Assembly (NCBI GenBank): GCA_964443745.1
Contig: CAYUEN010000003.1
Location: forward strand, 1-64,000
DNA length: 64,000 nucleotides
DNA from: CAYUEN01 sp964443745
GTDB lineage: Bacteria; Campylobacterota; Campylobacteria; Campylobacterales; QNZT01
Direction of reading: 5' to 3'
Shown: positions 8,114 to 17,470 of the stretch, piece after piece
How positions within the stretch are numbered: position 1 is the first letter of the stretch
Layout: each line of letters begins with the position of its first letter
Notes under the pieces: generated by a model
The model's database searches: none
Seen by the model: the letters and a program-made list of their open reading frames with translations, nothing else
What the model was told of the DNA's origin: nothing
Program-made: the position numbers and the translations under genes

Positions 8114-8662
8114 CTACTTTTTGGTCTCTTTTTTGGGTGTCACCAGCATATTGACGTAGCGCCCTTCGAATTTGGGCTCGTTCTCTTTGTTGGCGATATC
8201 CTCGACCATGGGCCAGACACGATTGAGTACTTCGACACCTGCTTGTGGATTGGCCATCTCCCGTCCTCTCAGAAAGACCCGGAATTTGACATGTTTGCCC
8301 GCTTCCAGAAATTCACGGGCGTGTTTGACTTTGTAGTTGATGTCGTTGTCGGCGATTTTGACGGAGAGTTTGATCTCTTTGACTTCGATCTTCTTCTGCT
8401 TCTTCTTCGCCTCCTTCTTTTTCTTCTCCTGCTGATATTTGAACTTCCCGTAGTCCATGATCTTGCAGACCGGAGGATTGGCGTTGGGCGCGATCAGCAC
8501 CAGATCCAACCCCTTTTCTCTGGCGATTTCGAGTGCCTCTCTCGAAGAGATGATGCCGTATTGCTCACCATCTTCGCTCATGCATCTCACCTCCGGAAGC
8601 CTGATCGCTTCGTTCAGCAGTGTTTCGTCCTTTTTCGTACGTCCGCCTCTGTTTCTATTCAA
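8114..8662 (-). CDS. infC: translation initiation factor IF-3
   Basis: Binds the 30S subunit and proofreads start-codon choice. The 182-residue protein has the N-domain ([23 protein letters not shown]), a lysine-rich linker, and the C-domain ending [12 protein letters not shown]. The only plausible start is TTG at 8662, overlapping the thrS stop as TTGA with a GAGG seven bases upstream. Rare starts on infC are known elsewhere (AUU in E. coli) and let IF-3 repress its own synthesis; a similar role here is inferred. Confidence 0.96.
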   Translation of the reverse strand: MNRNRGGRTKKDETLLNEAIRLPEVRCMSEDGEQYGIISSREALEIAREKGLDLVLIAPNANPPVCKIMDYGKFKYQQEKKKKEAKKKQKKIEVKEIKLSVKIADNDINYKVKHAREFLEAGKHVKFRVFLRGREMANPQAGVEVLNRVWPMVEDIANKENEPKFEGRYVNMLVTPKKETKK

Positions 8663-10476
8663 AAGTGTACCTCATCCATTTTCTCCTTTATTTTGTTGTA
8701 AAATGCCTCTTTTCCCAATGTCTCCTGGCTTCTGGTCCGCCTGTCGCGCAGTGCGACCGTACCGTTGGCCACCTCTTCGTCGCCGATGACGAGAATCATA
8801 GGCACCCGCTGTTTTTCGGCCGTGCGGATGCGTTTGGCGAGACTCTCGTTTTTGGCGAAAACTTCCGTATCGATCTCCATCGCTCCCAACTCTTCCGCAA
8901 GTGTTTTGGCGTACGGAAGATGCGCGTCGCCGATCGGTACGATCACCACTTGGGTGGGTGCGATGAAAAAGGGGAACTCTCCACCGGTGTGTTCGATCAG
9001 AATGCCGATGAAGCGCTCGAAAGAGCCCAGGATCGCACGGTGCAGCATCACCGGGCGCGCCTTTTCGTTGTGCTCGTCGGTATACTCCAGCAAAAAGCGT
9101 TCCGGCAGATTGAAGTCGACCTGGATCGTTCCGCACTGCCATTTGCGTTTGAGCGCGTCGGTGATCTTGATGTCGATCTTCGGCCCGTAAAAGGCACCGC
9201 CCCCTTCATCGATGCCGTAGGAGATGCCGTTTTCATCGAGCGCCTCCTTCAGCCCCTGTGTCGCGATCTCCCAAACCGCGTCGTCTCCGATGGCCTTCTG
9301 GGGCTTCGTGGAGATCTCCATCTCGTAGCTGAAATCGAAACTCTTCATGATCTCGTCCACGAAACCGAGTACTTCCAGTACGTTTTCCTTGATCTGGGAA
9401 GGCGTACAGAAGATATGGGCGTCATCCTGCGTGAATTCCCGTACCCGAAACAGACCGTGCAGCACTCCGCTCTTTTCGTGTCGGTGGACCACTCCGTATT
9501 CGAAGAATTTCAGCGGCAGATCGCGGTAGCTTCGTAATTGGCTCTGATAGACTTTGATATGTCCCAGGCAGTTCATCGGCTTGATACCGTATTCCACCTC
9601 GTCGATCTCGGTGAAATACATATTTTCGCCGTAGTTGGCGTAGTGGCCGCTCGTTTTCCACGCTTCGGATTTGAGGATCTCGGGACCTCGTACCGGTTGG
9701 TATCCCCGTTTTCTGTGGGCTTTGAAGAGGAGTGTTTCGAGTTTGGAGCGCAATCTCGCGCCGTTTGGAAGCCAGATGGGAAGCCCCGCCCCCACCTCTT
9801 CGTCGAAAGTGAAGAGTTTCAGATCGTTTCCGATTTTTCTATGGTCTCGCTTTTTCGCCTCCTCGATCATCGCGATATGGTTCTTGAGGCTCTCTTTGTC
9901 GGCGAATGCGGTACCGTAGATACGGGTGAGCATCTCTTTGGTTTCGTCACCCCCCAGATAGGCGCCCGCCACCCGTGTGAGTTTGAAAAATTTCAGATAT
10001 TTGGTATTGGGGACGTGCGGACCTCGGCAGAGATCTTCGAATTCCCCCTGGACATAGGTGCTTAGCCTGTCGTCCTCGATCCGTTTGAGTACTTCCATCT
10101 TCAGGTCGTCGTCTCCGAACTTTTCGAGTATTTCTTTGCGAGTGTAGGTGCGTTTCTCGATCGGAAGTCTCTTTTTGACGAATTCCTGCATCTTCTTTTC
10201 GATCTTTTTGAGATCCTCTTCGCCGATCTTCTCCTCGGTTCGAAAGTCGTAGTAGAAGCCATCCTCGATGACGGGGCCGACGAAGAATTTCGCATCGGGG
10301 TAGAGAGATTTGATGGCTTGCGCCATAAGGTGGGCTGTGGAGTGTCTGATGATTTCCAGGGCTTCTTGGGAGTTGTCGTAATAGATCTTTTCGCCCTCGA
10401 TACCTTCCAACCGTGCCGTTTGGGTATCGTAGATCTTCCCCTCTTTTTTTATACCGATAACTATATTGTCGTCCAC
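8659..10476 (-). CDS. thrS: threonyl-tRNA synthetase
   Basis: Charges tRNA-Thr. The 605-residue protein shows a second-additional domain with the [10 protein letters not shown] motif near residue 50, the class II catalytic core with motif 2 ([12 protein letters not shown], near residue 345), zinc-ligand segment MNCLGH (near 298), motif 3 ([13 protein letters not shown]), and a C-terminal anticodon-binding domain. The N-terminal TGS domain is very short or absent, as in other Campylobacterota. The start is GTG with AGAGGA upstream. It heads the IF-3/L35/L20 operon, 55 bases after tRNA-Val. Confidence 0.96.
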   Translation of the reverse strand: MDDNIVIGIKKEGKIYDTQTARLEGIEGEKIYYDNSQEALEIIRHSTAHLMAQAIKSLYPDAKFFVGPVIEDGFYYDFRTEEKIGEEDLKKIEKKMQEFVKKRLPIEKRTYTRKEILEKFGDDDLKMEVLKRIEDDRLSTYVQGEFEDLCRGPHVPNTKYLKFFKLTRVAGAYLGGDETKEMLTRIYGTAFADKESLKNHIAMIEEAKKRDHRKIGNDLKLFTFDEEVGAGLPIWLPNGARLRSKLETLLFKAHRKRGYQPVRGPEILKSEAWKTSGHYANYGENMYFTEIDEVEYGIKPMNCLGHIKVYQSQLRSYRDLPLKFFEYGVVHRHEKSGVLHGLFRVREFTQDDAHIFCTPSQIKENVLEVLGFVDEIMKSFDFSYEMEISTKPQKAIGDDAVWEIATQGLKEALDENGISYGIDEGGGAFYGPKIDIKITDALKRKWQCGTIQVDFNLPERFLLEYTDEHNEKARPVMLHRAILGSFERFIGILIEHTGGEFPFFIAPTQVVIVPIGDAHLPYAKTLAEELGAMEIDTEVFAKNESLAKRIRTAEKQRVPMILVIGDEEVANGTVALRDRRTRSQETLGKEAFYNKIKEKMDEVHF

Positions 10477-10531
10477 ACAATCCTCTCTGTCAATGATTTG
10501 ATGATGAATATTAGTTTTCTTGATTGAAAAA

Positions 10532-10607
10532 TGGTGGCCACGACAGGACTTGAACCTGTGACCACTACCATGTCAAGGTAGTGCTCTACCAACTGAGCTA
10601 CGCGACC
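10532..10607 (-). tRNA. tRNA-Val (anticodon GAC)
   Basis: 76 nt with encoded CCA. The acceptor arms GGTCGCG and CGTGGCC pair with wobbles, the anticodon stem CTACC/GGTAG holds GAC and the T-loop is TTCAAGT. It lies just upstream of thrS on the same strand and may share its transcript. Confidence 0.95.
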
Positions 10608-10719
10608 ACGAAAAGAGGTATATTAGCGAAATGATCTTTTATTTTCACTAAAACAAGCAAAAACAAAAGAGGATTTGCTGTGGAGTGCGAATAATAACAA
10701 ATGTTTTCTAAAAGAAATA

Positions 10720-11175
10720 TTAAATATTTTCGGCTTCCTCTTTGTGGCGAAATGAGAGAATCAGAATGATCAAAACACCAAGATCGATCATTACATCGGC
10801 GAAGTTGAAGATGGCAAAATCGAATCCGCAGTGCCAGTAGACGTAATCGACCACACCCCCATGAATGAACCGATCGAGAAGATTGCTCACACCTCCCCCC
10901 AGTATCAGGCCGATCGCGACGGCATAGCGCTCCATCAGATCTTTACGATAGAGCAGATAACCCAACACGCCGCCGATCAGCACGACTTGCAGATACTTCA
11001 GCCACTCCCCCAAAAAGGCGAACATCGAAAAGGCGACCCCTCTGTTGAAAGTCAGTGTCAGCGAAATGCATTCGGTCTGGTATTCGTATCCAGCCAGAAA
11101 GAGATATTTGATCGCTTGATCCACAGCGAAGGTCGCTGCGAAAACCGCCAGAAAAAGGAGATATTTTCTAACCAT
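10720..11175 (-). CDS. lspA: lipoprotein signal peptidase (signal peptidase II)
   Basis: Cleaves the signal of prolipoproteins in the inner membrane. The 151-residue protein has four hydrophobic helices and the two catalytic aspartates: Asp110 in GGVVDYV and Asp127 in FNFADV. The NRGVAFS segment is also typical. It overlaps the end of glmM by eight bases and so is translationally coupled to it. The lipoproteins at 1.9, 3.4 and 44.3 kb would be substrates. Confidence 0.96.
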   Translation of the reverse strand: MVRKYLLFLAVFAATFAVDQAIKYLFLAGYEYQTECISLTLTFNRGVAFSMFAFLGEWLKYLQVVLIGGVLGYLLYRKDLMERYAVAIGLILGGGVSNLLDRFIHGGVVDYVYWHCGFDFAIFNFADVMIDLGVLIILILSFRHKEEAENI

Positions 11176-12508
11176 TGAGTCTGTCGCTGAAAAAATCGAG
11201 CAACTCTTCCATCGTCTTTTCGACGATTTCGGTATCTTTTCCCTCCAACAATACGCGCAGCAGATTTTCGGTTCCTGAATAGCGAATCAGTGGACGGATA
11301 TGTCTCTTTTTGATCTTCTCTATCATCTCGGGATACCCATCGATATCCTCGAGCGGAATTTTCTTTTTGATTTTGATGTTTTCCAAAATCTGCGGATAGA
11401 GTTCGAAAGGATTGAGGACTTCGCTCGCTTTTTTGCCTTTTTTGAGAACGAAGGCGACCACCTGCAGTGCTGCGGCGAGCGCATCGCCCGTCTTGGCGTA
11501 GTCGCTGAGAATCACGTGTCCGCTCTGCTCTCCTCCGAAGTTGAGCCCCTCCTTTTGCATCGTCTCCAGAACGTATTTGTCTCCGACATTGCAGCGAAAG
11601 AGCTCTATTTCGCGTTCTTTAAGAAAATCGGCCAATCCTTGGTTACTCATGACGGTTGCGACCACGCCGTTGTTCGAGAGTTGCCCCTGCTGTTTGAGAT
11701 GGCAGGCGAGCGTACCGATGAGCTTGTCTCCGTGGACGATTTCTCCGTTTTCATCCACCACGACGATTCTGTCGGCGTCTCCGTCGAACGCGAAACCGAT
11801 ATCCGCCCGCAGTTTTCTCACCTCTTCCCCCAGTTTCTGCGGATGGAGCGCGCCGCAGCTTTCGTTGATGTTTCGGCCGTCGGGATTGTCGTTGATCACG
11901 AAGACGTCGGCACCCAGTTCGGTGAAAACCGTCGGCGCCACTTTGTAAGCTGCGCCGTTGGCCGTATCGAGTACGACCCGCAGTCCATGAAGCGTCATCG
12001 CGCGCGGAAGGGAGTTTTTGATATGGACGATATAGCGTCCGATTACGTCGTCGATTCTTTTGGAAGCTCCGACATTCATATTCTTCGCCTGGTTTTTACT
12101 GATGAGCTCTTCGTCGAAATAGATCTTTTCGATCTCCTCTTCGATCGCTTCGTTGAGTTTGTTTCCCCGTTTGTCGAAAAATTTGATACCGTTGTCGAAG
12201 TAGGGATTGTGGCTGGCGCTGATCATGATTCCGGCATCACACCGCAGATCCTCGGTCAAAAAAGCGATCGCGGGTGTAGGCATCGGTCCGATCTGCCGTA
12301 CGTCGTAACCTACCGCCGTCAAACCCGATACGATCGCGTTTTCGATCATATAGCCGCTCTTTCTGGTGTCTTTACCGACAAGGATCTTGTTGGTGATGGA
12401 TTGTTTGCGAAAATAGATTCCAGCCGCCATCGCCAGGCGCATGGCGAGCATCGCGGTGAGCTTCTCTCCCGCCATTCCGCGTACACCGTCCGTTCCGAAA
12501 AGTTTCAT
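11168..12508 (-). CDS. glmM: phosphoglucosamine mutase
   Basis: Converts glucosamine-6-phosphate to glucosamine-1-phosphate for peptidoglycan and LPS precursors. The 446-residue protein has the active-site serine loop [11 protein letters not shown] (about residue 100), the metal loop FDGDADR (about 242), a sugar-binding GGEQSGH and the phosphate-binding [10 protein letters not shown]. The length fits GlmM rather than ManB-type mutases. It starts 196 bases from rpsT, divergently transcribed, and is followed by lspA. Confidence 0.96.
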   Translation of the reverse strand: MKLFGTDGVRGMAGEKLTAMLAMRLAMAAGIYFRKQSITNKILVGKDTRKSGYMIENAIVSGLTAVGYDVRQIGPMPTPAIAFLTEDLRCDAGIMISASHNPYFDNGIKFFDKRGNKLNEAIEEEIEKIYFDEELISKNQAKNMNVGASKRIDDVIGRYIVHIKNSLPRAMTLHGLRVVLDTANGAAYKVAPTVFTELGADVFVINDNPDGRNINESCGALHPQKLGEEVRKLRADIGFAFDGDADRIVVVDENGEIVHGDKLIGTLACHLKQQGQLSNNGVVATVMSNQGLADFLKEREIELFRCNVGDKYVLETMQKEGLNFGGEQSGHVILSDYAKTGDALAAALQVVAFVLKKGKKASEVLNPFELYPQILENIKIKKKIPLEDIDGYPEMIEKIKKRHIRPLIRYSGTENLLRVLLEGKDTEIVEKTMEELLDFFSDRLNG

Positions 12509-12602
12509 ATACCCAGCCTTTAAATTTAATAGTCATATTATAAAAATAATTTTATTTTAAAGTTGTTACTATATATCGGCAGTTATTAAAAGTTTCTTAA
12601 AT

Positions 12603-12631
12603 TTGACATAAACCGGGGTAAAAAATAAAAA
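12603..12631 (+). promoter_or_regulatory. sigma70-type promoter of rpsT
   Basis: A perfect -35 TTGACA (12603-12608), a 17-base spacer and -10 TAAAAA (12626-12631) face rpsT. The expected start near 12638 gives a leader of about 67 bases. Confidence 0.7.
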
Positions 12632-12664
12632 AGTCCTTAAATTAAGCTTAAATTAAGGACTTTT
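12629..12664. promoter_or_regulatory. palindrome across the rpsT promoter start
   Basis: Arms AAAAGTCCTTAA (12629-12640) and TTAAGGACTTTT (12653-12664) are exact inverted copies, twelve bases each, with an AT-rich centre. The left arm overlaps the -10 box and start point. It could be an operator, or a terminator serving longer transcripts, since the right arm ends in four T. Confidence 0.5.
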
Positions 12665-12704
12665 GGATAAAATCCACTTCTAAAAATCCCAATAAAGGCA
12701 GATG

Positions 12705-12977
12705 ATGGCAAATCACAAGTCGGCATTGAAAAGAGCCAGGCAGACGATCAAAAGAACCGAGAGAAACAGATTTTACAGAACCAGAATCAAAAATCTCACC
12801 AGAGCGGTCAGAGAAGCGGTCGCGGCGGGCGACAGCGCGAAAGCTCAGGAGGCGTTCAAAGAGGCGAACAAAAATCTCCACGCCTATGTCAGCAAAGGGG
12901 TGCTGAAAAAGAATACGGCAGCCAGAAAAGTCAGCAGGCTCGCTAAAATCGTCAATGCGATGAACGAAGCCGCGTAA
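12705..12977 (+). CDS. rpsT: 30S ribosomal protein S20
   Basis: Basic 90-residue helical protein starting [13 protein letters not shown], typical of S20, which binds 16S rRNA. Of two adjacent ATGs (12702, 12705) the second has AAAGG at six bases and matches the usual N-terminus. It has its own promoter. Its last codons form one arm of its own terminator. Confidence 0.97.
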   Translation: MANHKSALKRARQTIKRTERNRFYRTRIKNLTRAVREAVAAGDSAKAQEAFKEANKNLHAYVSKGVLKKNTAARKVSRLAKIVNAMNEAA

Positions 12978-12990
12978 TCGCGGCTTTTTT
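12967..12990 (+). terminator. rpsT terminator overlapping the stop codon
   Basis: Stem AAGCCGCG (12967-12974) and CGCGGCTT (12979-12986), loop TAAT, then a six-T run that begins inside the stem. The loop contains the rpsT stop codon TAA, so the ascending arm is coding sequence. Confidence 0.85.
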
Positions 12991-13019
12991 GTCGGTTTCC
13001 GTCCCAAAACATTCTATAG

Positions 13020-14087
13020 ATGCTAAAATCCAAACTCCAACCCTTTCTCGAAAGATACAACGAAATTTCACGACAACTCAGCCAGCCCGAAATCGTCAAC
13101 GATATCCGGAAAATGACCGAACTCTCCAAAGAGCAGTCGGCTATCGAACCGATCAGGGAAAAAGCGGAAGCTTATTTCTCTATTTTGGAGAGTATCGAAG
13201 AGAATAGAGAATTGCTCGAAGACAAGGAACTGGGTGAACTCGCCAAGGAGGAGCTCAAGGAGCTCGAGCCCCGAAAGAGACGGCTCGAGGAGGAGATCAA
13301 GGTTTTGCTGCTTCCCAAAGATCCCAATGACAACCGCAACATCTATCTGGAGATGCGTGCGGGTACGGGGGGAGACGAAGCGGCGCTTTTCGTGGCGGAT
13401 CTCTTCAAAGCCTACGTACGATATGCCGAAAGCAAAGGGTGGAAGGTCGAGATCGTCTCCGCCAGTGAAAGCGTGATGGGCGGTTACAAGGAGATCATCG
13501 CCCTGATCAAGGGTGAGGGCGCCTACAGCCGACTCAAATACGAAGGGGGTACCCACAGGGTCCAGCGTGTACCGGCCACCGAATCACAGGGGCGCGTACA
13601 CACCTCCGCGATCACGGTGGCGGTGATGCCGGAGGTGGAGGATGTGGAGATCGAAATCGACCCCAACGACCTCAAAATCGATGTGATGCGCAGTTCCGGG
13701 TGCGGGGGACAGTCCGTCAATACGACCGATTCAGCGGTACGTATCACCCATATTCCCACCGGAATCGTCGTCACCAACCAGGATCAGAAATCGCAGCACA
13801 AAAACAGGGAAAAGGCGATGAAGGTTCTCAAGGCGAGACTCTACGATCTGCAGATGCAGAAAAAACTGGAGGAGGAGGGTGCCGATCGGAAATCTCAAGT
13901 GGGTACCGGAGATCGAAGCGGACGTATCCGTACCTACAACTTTCCCCAGAATCGGATCACGGATCACAGGATCAACCTCACTCTCTACCGTCTTGATGCG
14001 ATCATGGAGGGGGGACTTTTCGACGAGATCATCGATCCCCTGATCGCCCACTATCAGGCCGAGCAGATGAAAGCGGCGGGATTTTGA
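13020..14087 (+). CDS. prfA: peptide chain release factor 1
   Basis: Recognises UAA and UAG and releases the finished peptide. The 355-residue protein carries the GGQ motif at residues 229-231 and the codon-reading PAT tripeptide in [10 protein letters not shown], which marks RF1 rather than RF2 (SPF). The ATG has no clear Shine-Dalgarno sequence. It follows the rpsT terminator by 29 bases, so it needs its own promoter or read-through. Confidence 0.96.
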   Translation: MLKSKLQPFLERYNEISRQLSQPEIVNDIRKMTELSKEQSAIEPIREKAEAYFSILESIEENRELLEDKELGELAKEELKELEPRKRRLEEEIKVLLLPKDPNDNRNIYLEMRAGTGGDEAALFVADLFKAYVRYAESKGWKVEIVSASESVMGGYKEIIALIKGEGAYSRLKYEGGTHRVQRVPATESQGRVHTSAITVAVMPEVEDVEIEIDPNDLKIDVMRSSGCGGQSVNTTDSAVRITHIPTGIVVTNQDQKSQHKNREKAMKVLKARLYDLQMQKKLEEEGADRKSQVGTGDRSGRIRTYNFPQNRITDHRINLTLYRLDAIMEGGLFDEIIDPLIAHYQAEQMKAAGF

Positions 14088-14094
14088 CCCCCCG

Positions 14095-15384
14095 TTAATG
14101 CAACGCTTCACCCTCTTTTTTGAACAGCCACCACTGAAACACGCCCCGATAGAGGAAAAAGAGCATGAAATTGATCCAGAGGGCGTAAGCGAAATCGTAT
14201 CCTTTCGTCAGATAAAAAAGCAGCATAAACAGCGCCGTCGAAAGCAGAATCGTGTTGCGCATCGAAACCGAAGCGGTCATTCCGATGAAGATTCCATCCC
14301 AGATGAAGGCCCAGAAGCTTATCAGAGGAAGTATGGTCACCAGCGGTAGAAACCGTTCGGCTCTCTCGATCAGACGAGTATCGTCCGTATAGAGGGCGAG
14401 CAGCTCTTCCCCGAAAAAGCCGTACAAGAGCGCGAAGCCCACCGCCAGTGCTCCGCCCCAGTAGAGCGAATAGCGGATTGCACGACGAAACGCTTCGGTT
14501 TCACCGCTACCGTAATAACGCCCGGTCAGACTCTCCGCGGCGTTGGCGAATCCGTCGATACCGAACGACATCCAGATCATAAACTGCAGCAGTATGATCA
14601 TCACCGCCAGTATCTCCTCTCCCGCTTTAGCCGATTGGGCGTAGAAGAAAGCGAGTACGAACGTCAGCGCGATTGTACGGATAAAGATATTCTTGTTGAT
14701 ATGTAAAAAAGCGGTGAGTGCTTCTTTGCGGAGAATCTCCCCGATTTTGGGCGGGATGAGCCTCTTTTTATACCGAAGCGTCAATATCAAGGCGAGTCCC
14801 AGGCCTGCATACTGCGCAACGAGCGTGCCGTACGCCGCCCCGTCGATTCCCAGATCCATCTTTCGGACCAGCCAGTAACTCGACACGATATTGACGATAT
14901 TTACGAAGAGGGTGATGTAGAGTGGGTAGCGGGCGTTTTGCAATCCGAAAAACCACCCCATCAACACGAAGAGCGTCAACGCTCCGGGTGCCGCGTAGAT
15001 GCGAATCGAAAAATAGTCGGCGACCATATCGGCATAGGAGGGCGATACGTTCATCCAGCGGCACCCCAACTCCAGGATCGGCTGCTGCAGCATGATAAGC
15101 CCGATTCCCGATCCGAACGCGAGCAGCAGCGCACGGTAGAGGGTGTTGGAGATCGCCTCCCTGTCGGCCCTGCCGAAAGCCTGTGCGGTCAATCCGGTCG
15201 TTCCCATTCGCAGAAAGTTGAAGTTGCCGTACAAAAAGGTGAAAATCATCGAAGCGATACCGAGTGCCGCCAGATGCGATCTGGAGAGATGGCCCATCAG
15301 GATCGTGTCGACCGACGAGAGAAGCGGTACGGAGATATTGGAGAGAATATTGGGCAGCGCGAGCCGCAAAATCGCACGATGCAT
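14095..15384 (-). CDS. MATE-family transporter (DinF-like)
   Basis: Multidrug and toxic-compound extrusion type membrane carrier of 429 residues with about twelve hydrophobic helices. The N-terminus PNILSNISVPLLSSVDTILMG and the GTTGLTAQAFGR segment match the DinF branch. The substrate is unknown; these carriers exchange cations for drugs or metabolites. Its ATG overlaps the dapF stop (TGATG), so the two are coupled. It converges on prfA with seven bases between stops. Confidence 0.88.
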   Translation of the reverse strand: MHRAILRLALPNILSNISVPLLSSVDTILMGHLSRSHLAALGIASMIFTFLYGNFNFLRMGTTGLTAQAFGRADREAISNTLYRALLLAFGSGIGLIMLQQPILELGCRWMNVSPSYADMVADYFSIRIYAAPGALTLFVLMGWFFGLQNARYPLYITLFVNIVNIVSSYWLVRKMDLGIDGAAYGTLVAQYAGLGLALILTLRYKKRLIPPKIGEILRKEALTAFLHINKNIFIRTIALTFVLAFFYAQSAKAGEEILAVMIILLQFMIWMSFGIDGFANAAESLTGRYYGSGETEAFRRAIRYSLYWGGALAVGFALLYGFFGEELLALYTDDTRLIERAERFLPLVTILPLISFWAFIWDGIFIGMTASVSMRNTILLSTALFMLLFYLTKGYDFAYALWINFMLFFLYRGVFQWWLFKKEGEALH

Positions 15385-16133
15385 CAGAGAGAGACGGAGG
15401 TTTCGAAGATTTTCTCCACGCTTCCTTTGAAATAGATCGATCCCTCATCGAATCGCAGTGTCAATTCCGCCCGGCTGGTGGGATACACCTGTGTACGTGC
15501 ATCCACCCTCCCCTCCAGAAAAGCGGCGTAGAAGGCGGCGGCCATGCCGGTGCCGCAGGCCTGGGTTTCCGCTTCGACACCCCGTTCGTAGGTACGTACA
15601 TGAATCGTACGTTTTTCCGGATCGATTTTGGCGAAATTGACGTTGGCGTTGTACTTCTCTCTCATGATACGCGCTTTTTCTTCATCGAAATGTTTCAGAT
15701 TTTCCACGAAGGTGACCAGATGGGGTACGCCGGTATCGAAGAGTTTCCATCGCATTCCCTCCTCCACGATCACTTCGTCGATGATTTTGGGTTCGGTGAG
15801 TTTCACCTCGGCAAGATTTCCTTCGACCGTCGCCTCGATCACTCCCGCCAGTGTCAGAAACTTCATCTTTTCGCCCGCCAGACCGTTGGTGTAGGCGTAG
15901 TGTGCCGCCGCGCGGCTTCCGTTGCCGCACATCTCGGCGTCGCTGCCGTCGCTGTTGTAAAATTCCCATTCGAAGTCATAGCCTTGGTGGGGAACCAGGA
16001 CGATCATTCCGTCGGCGCCGACGCCTCTGTGGCGGTCGCAGACTCTTTTCGCCAGTTCGTTCCGGGATTGACGCGAAAAGGTGTGAAAGATCACGAAATC
16101 GTTGCCGCTGGCGTTGTATTTGGTCACTTGCAT
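15384..16133 (-). CDS. dapF: diaminopimelate epimerase
   Basis: Interconverts LL- and meso-diaminopimelate for lysine and peptidoglycan. The 249-residue protein has two symmetric halves, each with a catalytic cysteine: Cys69 in MCGNGSRA and Cys193 in ACGTGMA. The N-terminal ASGNDFV motif is present. It is somewhat shorter than the E. coli enzyme (274), as usual in this phylum. AAGGAG precedes the ATG by six bases. Confidence 0.96.
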   Translation of the reverse strand: MQVTKYNASGNDFVIFHTFSRQSRNELAKRVCDRHRGVGADGMIVLVPHQGYDFEWEFYNSDGSDAEMCGNGSRAAAHYAYTNGLAGEKMKFLTLAGVIEATVEGNLAEVKLTEPKIIDEVIVEEGMRWKLFDTGVPHLVTFVENLKHFDEEKARIMREKYNANVNFAKIDPEKRTIHVRTYERGVEAETQACGTGMAAAFYAAFLEGRVDARTQVYPTSRAELTLRFDEGSIYFKGSVEKIFETSVSL

Positions 16134-16158
16134 GGCGTCTCCTTCGGGAATGGTGGGA

Positions 16159-16881
16159 TTATTTTAGCGAATCGACTCTTTCGATGGCATTTTGGCAGTA
16201 GGTTTCGTCCAGTTCGCAGCCGATGAAATTGCGGCCGGTTTTTTTGCAGGCGATCGCGGTGGTGCCCGAACCCAGAAAACAGTCCAGTACCGTATCTCCC
16301 GGATCGGAGTGTTTCTCTATCAGGGCTTCGAAGAGTTTGACCGGCTTTTGGGTGGGGTGAGTGCGCTCGCGCCCCTGATAGATCGGATATTCGTAGACGC
16401 CGTTGTCGTAGTTGGAGTGAAATTTCGGCTTGCCCCCTTTGACGGCGCTGATCGCGATCTCTCTGGCGTTGGTGAGGTAGTTGACTCTGGAGTTGAGCGG
16501 GACGGGGTTGGTTTTGAGCCACTCCAGGAAGCGCAACTGTTTGAATTTGAATCGCCTGAGGGCTTCGGAAAGCGGCGTGATCTTCCACAAATCGTAGAAG
16601 ATGATCGCGGTTCCTCCCTTTTTAAGGACCCGATAGAAGGCGGGAATGATCATCTCCAGATCGAGCTTTTCATGATCCCATCTTCCGAAATCCATCGAGA
16701 CGCTAAAACGCTCCACTCCGTTGACGACCGACTGGAATCCGGTCTTTCTGGAGATCTCGTAGGGAGGATCGATCAGGATCAGGTCCACGCTTTCGCTTTC
16801 GATCTTCTCCAGAAAGGTGAAGCAGTCGTTTCTTTCGATATGGATTTTCGGGCAAAAACGTGTTTCAGATTTTGAGCTCAC
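16159..16881 (-). CDS. DNA methyltransferase, beta-type (N6-adenine or N4-cytosine)
   Basis: Site-specific DNA methyltransferase of 240 residues. The catalytic motif DPPY lies at residues 38-41 and the AdoMet motif FLGSGTT near residue 207, so the order is the beta arrangement; DPPY favours N6-adenine. The recognition site cannot be read from the sequence. Start is GTG, overlapping the end of coaE by 17 bases. No restriction endonuclease gene is adjacent, so it looks like an orphan methylase built into a housekeeping operon, perhaps with a regulatory role (inference). Confidence 0.88.
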   Translation of the reverse strand: MSSKSETRFCPKIHIERNDCFTFLEKIESESVDLILIDPPYEISRKTGFQSVVNGVERFSVSMDFGRWDHEKLDLEMIIPAFYRVLKKGGTAIIFYDLWKITPLSEALRRFKFKQLRFLEWLKTNPVPLNSRVNYLTNAREIAISAVKGGKPKFHSNYDNGVYEYPIYQGRERTHPTQKPVKLFEALIEKHSDPGDTVLDCFLGSGTTAIACKKTGRNFIGCELDETYCQNAIERVDSLK

Positions 16882-17470
16882 GATAGTTCTCTTTCAGATA
16901 CTCCACGAAGCGGTCCACTTCCGCTTGCAGATGTTTCAGATCCCGGGTGTTGTCTATGACATAGGAGGCGAGTTCGCGCTTTTTGTCGATCGGTATTTGA
17001 GCTTCGATCCTGCGCCGAGCTTCTTCTTCGGTGTACCCTTCCCTCTTGATCAGCCTCTCCAGTTGCTGTCGCCGTGTCGCGTAAACGAGCGCGACCTTTT
17101 CGATTTGGTAGTGGTTCGTCTCGAAAAAGAGCGGAATGTCGAGGATATAGGGCACGCCTCTTTCTTCGCAAAAGCGGCTTTGTCGGAAAATCTCTTCGCG
17201 AATGGGAGGATGCAGTAGCGTTTCGAGTCTCTTTTTCGCTTCTTTGTCCGAAAAGATCAACGCTCCCAGCTTCTTTCTCTCCACTTTTCCGTCGATAAGG
17301 TAGGCATCGCCGAAAAGTTCGGCAATCTTTCGGCTCTCTTTCTCGAGCATTCGGTGGGCGATGGCGTCGGCGTCTACGATCTGGAAACCGTAGAGTTTCA
17401 GGAGTGAACAAACACTGCTCTTACCTGTGGCGATCCCTCCGGTGAGTACGACGGCATGACGAAACTCCAT
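16865..17470 (-). CDS. coaE: dephospho-CoA kinase
   Basis: Last step of coenzyme A synthesis. The 201-residue protein has the Walker A loop GGIATGKSS (residues 11-19), the DADAIAH segment and the LID-type QQLERLIKR stretch. The start ATG at 17470 overlaps the speE stop as TGATG. A longer in-frame reading extends upstream to 18109, but that part is antisense-frame shadow of speE and was excluded. Confidence 0.94.
   Translation of the reverse strand: MEFRHAVVLTGGIATGKSSVCSLLKLYGFQIVDADAIAHRMLEKESRKIAELFGDAYLIDGKVERKKLGALIFSDKEAKKRLETLLHPPIREEIFRQSRFCEERGVPYILDIPLFFETNHYQIEKVALVYATRRQQLERLIKREGYTEEEARRRIEAQIPIDKKRELASYVIDNTRDLKHLQAEVDRFVEYLKENYRELKI

Noticed and set aside
11300..12523. Long open frame of about 407 codons antisense to glmM
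   Set aside because: Third-position base bias on the coding strand keeps the reverse frame open. The product has no family features, and glmM on the other strand is certain.
15264..16226. 320-codon plus-strand frame opposite dapF
   Set aside because: Shadow frame; dapF has both catalytic cysteines and a strong ribosome site.
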